Shown in pieces: positions 61,998 to 64,000 of a DNA stretch of 64,000 nt. Source of the DNA: CALMEC01 sp963765105 (GTDB taxonomy: Bacteria > Actinomycetota > Thermoleophilia > Miltoncostaeales > Miltoncostaeaceae); the NCBI GenBank assembly GCA_963765105.1, contig CAVXUW010000002.1:1178001-1242000 (forward strand), in the 5' to 3' direction. The number at the start of each line of letters is the position of its first letter. Position 1 is the first letter of the stretch. The translations under genes were made by a program, and so were the position numbers. Below the pieces are notes generated by a model. That model saw nothing but the letters and a program-made list of their open reading frames with translations, was not told the DNA's origin and ran no database searches.

Positions 61998-62460
61998 CCG
62001 GAGCCTCCAAACCCACCCGCATCTGCACCCGGCGGATGTCATCGACATCGTATGGAGCGATGACGTAGATCCTGAGAGCCGACCCCGCAGGGACGTAACG
62101 CCCGGCTTCGGGGAGTTGGGCGGACGCCGCCGCTTTCGCACGGTCGGCACGCTCGAAAGGCACCACTCGCCGGTCGGGCAAGGTCAGCTTCAACTCGGGG
62201 ATCTCCAGCAGCTTCTCGGAGCGGTTGACGATGGAGACGATGCCGACGCTCCACGGGCCGGGCTGCCCGGCAAGTGCCTCGGTGAGTCGGCGCGTGAACA
62301 CGTCCTCACCGCGCAGATCAACGAACACGCCCACTCCGCCGCGGGTGGCGGCGAAACGTCCGCTCTCGATGAGTGGCAGAGGGTCGGTGCGGTTCTCACC
62401 GCAACCGGCGACAGTCACTAACGCCAGAGCCACAATCAGGCCGGCGACGGACCTACGCAA
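61948..62460 (-). CDS. Secreted lipoprotein overlapping ligD
   Basis: 170 residues beginning at a TTG that sits inside the last codons of ligD. The start has the lipobox VALALVTVAGCGENR, so Cys near residue 20 is lipidated. The mature part is beta-rich with IVNRSEKLLEIPELKLTLPDRRVVPF, an immunoglobulin-like DUF pattern. The gene is probably co-translated with ligD. Its end overlaps the convergent SDR gene. Function unknown. Confidence 0.75.
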   Translation of the reverse strand: MRRSVAGLIVALALVTVAGCGENRTDPLPLIESGRFAATRGGVGVFVDLRGEDVFTRRLTEALAGQPGPWSVGIVSIVNRSEKLLEIPELKLTLPDRRVVPFERADRAKAAASAQLPEAGRYVPAGSALRIYVIAPYDVDDIRRVQMRVGLEAPVRLTPREAAPPPTTTG

Positions 62461-64000
62461 GCCGCGCAACCGCCGCCGCGAGGTCCTGCTCGTGGTGGAG
62501 CACACCGGAGAAAAGGTCACCGTGGCGCGACAGTCGATCGGCCACCGCGGCCATGGTGAGTCGGGTGGGGTCGAATCCGGCGGCCACCTCATCCCACTCG
62601 AGCGGCGTGGAGACGGTGGCACCGGCAACGGGGCGAACCGAGTACACGCTGGCAATGGTCTTCCCGTAGCCGTTCTGGTTGGCGTCGATGTACACGCGGC
62701 GGCCCCGGCGGGCAATCGACGTTTCCACCGTGGCGAGTTGGGGGCGACGTGCCACCACACGTTGCGCGACCACCTGTGCGAAGAGCCGCACGGATTCGTG
62801 CGCGATGGGGACGATGGGAACGAGAATGTGGATACCGCGCGAACCCGAGGTCTTCGGATGTCCCACCAGTCCGAGCGTGTCGAGCTCCATTCGGATCTCC
62901 AACGACACGTCGATAACCGAGTCGAAGCTGACGCCCTCCTGCGGGTCGAGGTCAAACAACACGTAGTCGGCCTTGTCGGCGGTCGCCGCGTGCGCGTGCC
63001 ACGGGTTGAGATCGATGCAGCCGAGGTTCACCACCCACAGCAGGTCGAGCGGGTCGTTCACCACGATGTAGGTGACCGCGTCGCCCCCCTTGGTCAGGAC
63101 CACCCGGGTAAGCCAGTCGGGCGCGGTGTCGGGCATCTGATGCTGAAAGAAAAACGGTTGGTCCCACCCGTTGGGATAGCGCTTGAGCACCATGGGGCGC
63201 CCCTCCAGATGCGGCACGAGAAACGAAGCGACACGCGCGTAATGGTCAAGCAAGTCGCCCTTCGAAAGCCCGGATCCCGACCAGAACACCTTGCCGAGGT
63301 TGGTGAGGCGAATCTCGCGCTCCTCATCCCGCACCCGTAGCTCGTTGCGGGAAAGATCCAGAACCGGGGGCGGACGATCCGGCGGTTCGTGTTCTGCCAG
63401 GCCGAGGAACACCGGGGCACGCATCACGCCGTCGGTCGTCCACTCCGAGTAGGTGGCGCGACACACCAGCTCGGGACGCACCCATTGCACCCCGGCCGTG
63501 TCGGAGGGACTTTGGGAAAGTGGGCAGGCATCAACGGCAAGCCGTTCCAGACGATGGCGCAGATCGCGGGAGGTGGCGTCGGACAGTCCCGACCCGACCC
63601 GGCCGATGTAGGTGAGTTCATCATCGCCGGCCTGAGCGAGAAGAAGCGCCCCGATTCCCCCACGCCGCGACCCCTCCCCGTCAGCGAAGCCGACGATGAA
63701 CCCCTCCGTCTCGTGGCGCACCTTGATCTTGCGCCAGGCCGTCGCCCGTCCACCGGGTGTGTACGGCGAGTCGATCCGTTTCGCCACCACCCCTTCGACG
63801 CCGCGGGTGGCGAGGGCACCGAACAGCGCCGTGCCGGTGCCGCGCACATCGTCGGAGCGCATCACGACGGGCGCGCCCTCCGGTGTGAGGATGTCCGCCA
63901 GCAGGTCGCGACGCTCACTCCAGGGCAGTTGCGTGAGCCACTCACCGTCGACGTAGAGCAGGTCGAACACAACAAAGGTCACCGCCCCTCGGCTCGACTG
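62453..64000 (-). CDS. ligD: ATP-dependent DNA ligase LigD, LIG-POL architecture (5' end outside window)
   Basis: Repairs double-strand breaks with Ku by end-joining. The visible 515 residues contain the C-terminal part of the ligase: motif IV EGVVAKR, motif V in TAWRKIKVRHETEG, the OB-fold region LTYIGRVGSGLS and the C-terminal ligase end (LVCRATYSEWTTDGVMRAP). This is followed by a complete polymerase/primase domain (GRPMVLKRYPNGW, FDLDPQEG, HPKTSGSRGIH, ANQNGYGKTIASVYSVRP). The adenylation Lys motif lies beyond 64000. LIG-POL order differs from the mycobacterial POL-NUC-LIG; it resembles Bacillus. A nuclease domain could precede the ligase. Confidence 0.93.
   Translation of the reverse strand, partial: QSSRGAVTFVVFDLLYVDGEWLTQLPWSERRDLLADILTPEGAPVVMRSDDVRGTGTALFGALATRGVEGVVAKRIDSPYTPGGRATAWRKIKVRHETEGFIVGFADGEGSRRGGIGALLLAQAGDDELTYIGRVGSGLSDATSRDLRHRLERLAVDACPLSQSPSDTAGVQWVRPELVCRATYSEWTTDGVMRAPVFLGLAEHEPPDRPPPVLDLSRNELRVRDEEREIRLTNLGKVFWSGSGLSKGDLLDHYARVASFLVPHLEGRPMVLKRYPNGWDQPFFFQHQMPDTAPDWLTRVVLTKGGDAVTYIVVNDPLDLLWVVNLGCIDLNPWHAHAATADKADYVLFDLDPQEGVSFDSVIDVSLEIRMELDTLGLVGHPKTSGSRGIHILVPIVPIAHESVRLFAQVVAQRVVARRPQLATVETSIARRGRRVYIDANQNGYGKTIASVYSVRPVAGATVSTPLEWDEVAAGFDPTRLTMAAVADRLSRHGDLFSGVLHHEQDLAAAVARLA

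Overview
The window is high-GC, densely coded bacterial chromosome. A mihF-type integration host factor gene, the ruvC-ruvA-ruvB / yajC-secDF / relA neighbourhood, pdxS-pdxT-yebC linkage, a pyrR-pyrB-pyrC-carA-carB operon and many apparently leaderless genes point to Actinomycetota. The lineage-specific proteins and the pilin-like gene resemble what is seen in deep branches such as Thermoleophilia; that placement is inference. Almost everything is chromosomal housekeeping. There is no phage, plasmid, IS element, CRISPR array or rRNA, and one tRNA gene (Arg, CCG).

Layout. 1-6.7 kb (minus strand): translation/transcription operon rimP-nusA-ylxR-infB-ylxP-rbfA-nrnA, the last running off the left edge. 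A terminator-like hairpin sits in the rimP leader and a broken D-aminoacyl-tRNA deacylase remnant lies upstream. 7-14.4 kb: a YbjN-like and a TPR protein, a MoxR ATPase with a DUF58-transglutaminase fusion, then mihF-gmk-coaBC. 14.6-22.4 kb: the pyrimidine operon, with a promoter, a PyrR-type RNA hairpin and a 15-codon leader peptide; an ISOC-type isochorismatase-fold hydrolase is embedded between pyrC and carA. 22.4-30.6 kb: small metabolic, RNA-processing and zinc-ribbon genes, the tRNA, a SPOR-domain protein and a two-domain HD-GYP protein.

31-51.4 kb: Rel, RecJ, a UbiB-family kinase, a small zinc-site protein, two membrane-anchored paralogues sharing an undescribed C-terminal domain, a fused SecDF, YajC, then the Holliday-junction genes ruvB, ruvA, ruvC and YebC. 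Three long noncoding gaps here (30.6, 38.2 and 50.2 kb) carry clusters of the 12-bp palindrome TGCCA-NN-TGGCA, the most unusual signal in the window. The third gap also has a 17-unit GA microsatellite. 51.4-56.2 kb: PLP synthase (pdxS, and pdxT with a one-base frameshift in a G run), a MocR/PdxR-type regulator divergent from and overlapping an EamA exporter, and an RpiR regulator. 56.5-64 kb: a TPR-AAA ATPase, a serine beta-lactamase-like protein, phospholipid genes pgsA-plsY, a short-chain dehydrogenase, a lipoprotein and a ligase-polymerase LigD running off the right edge.

Recurring design features: TANNNT boxes 5-8 bp before start codons that lack a Shine-Dalgarno sequence; four convergent gene pairs sharing a 4-bp stop overlap; and two promoters that look like sigma-28 sites (GCCGATA boxes) before the pilin-like gene and one of the surface-protein paralogues. 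Coordinates of starts and short sites were indexed by hand and could be off by a base.
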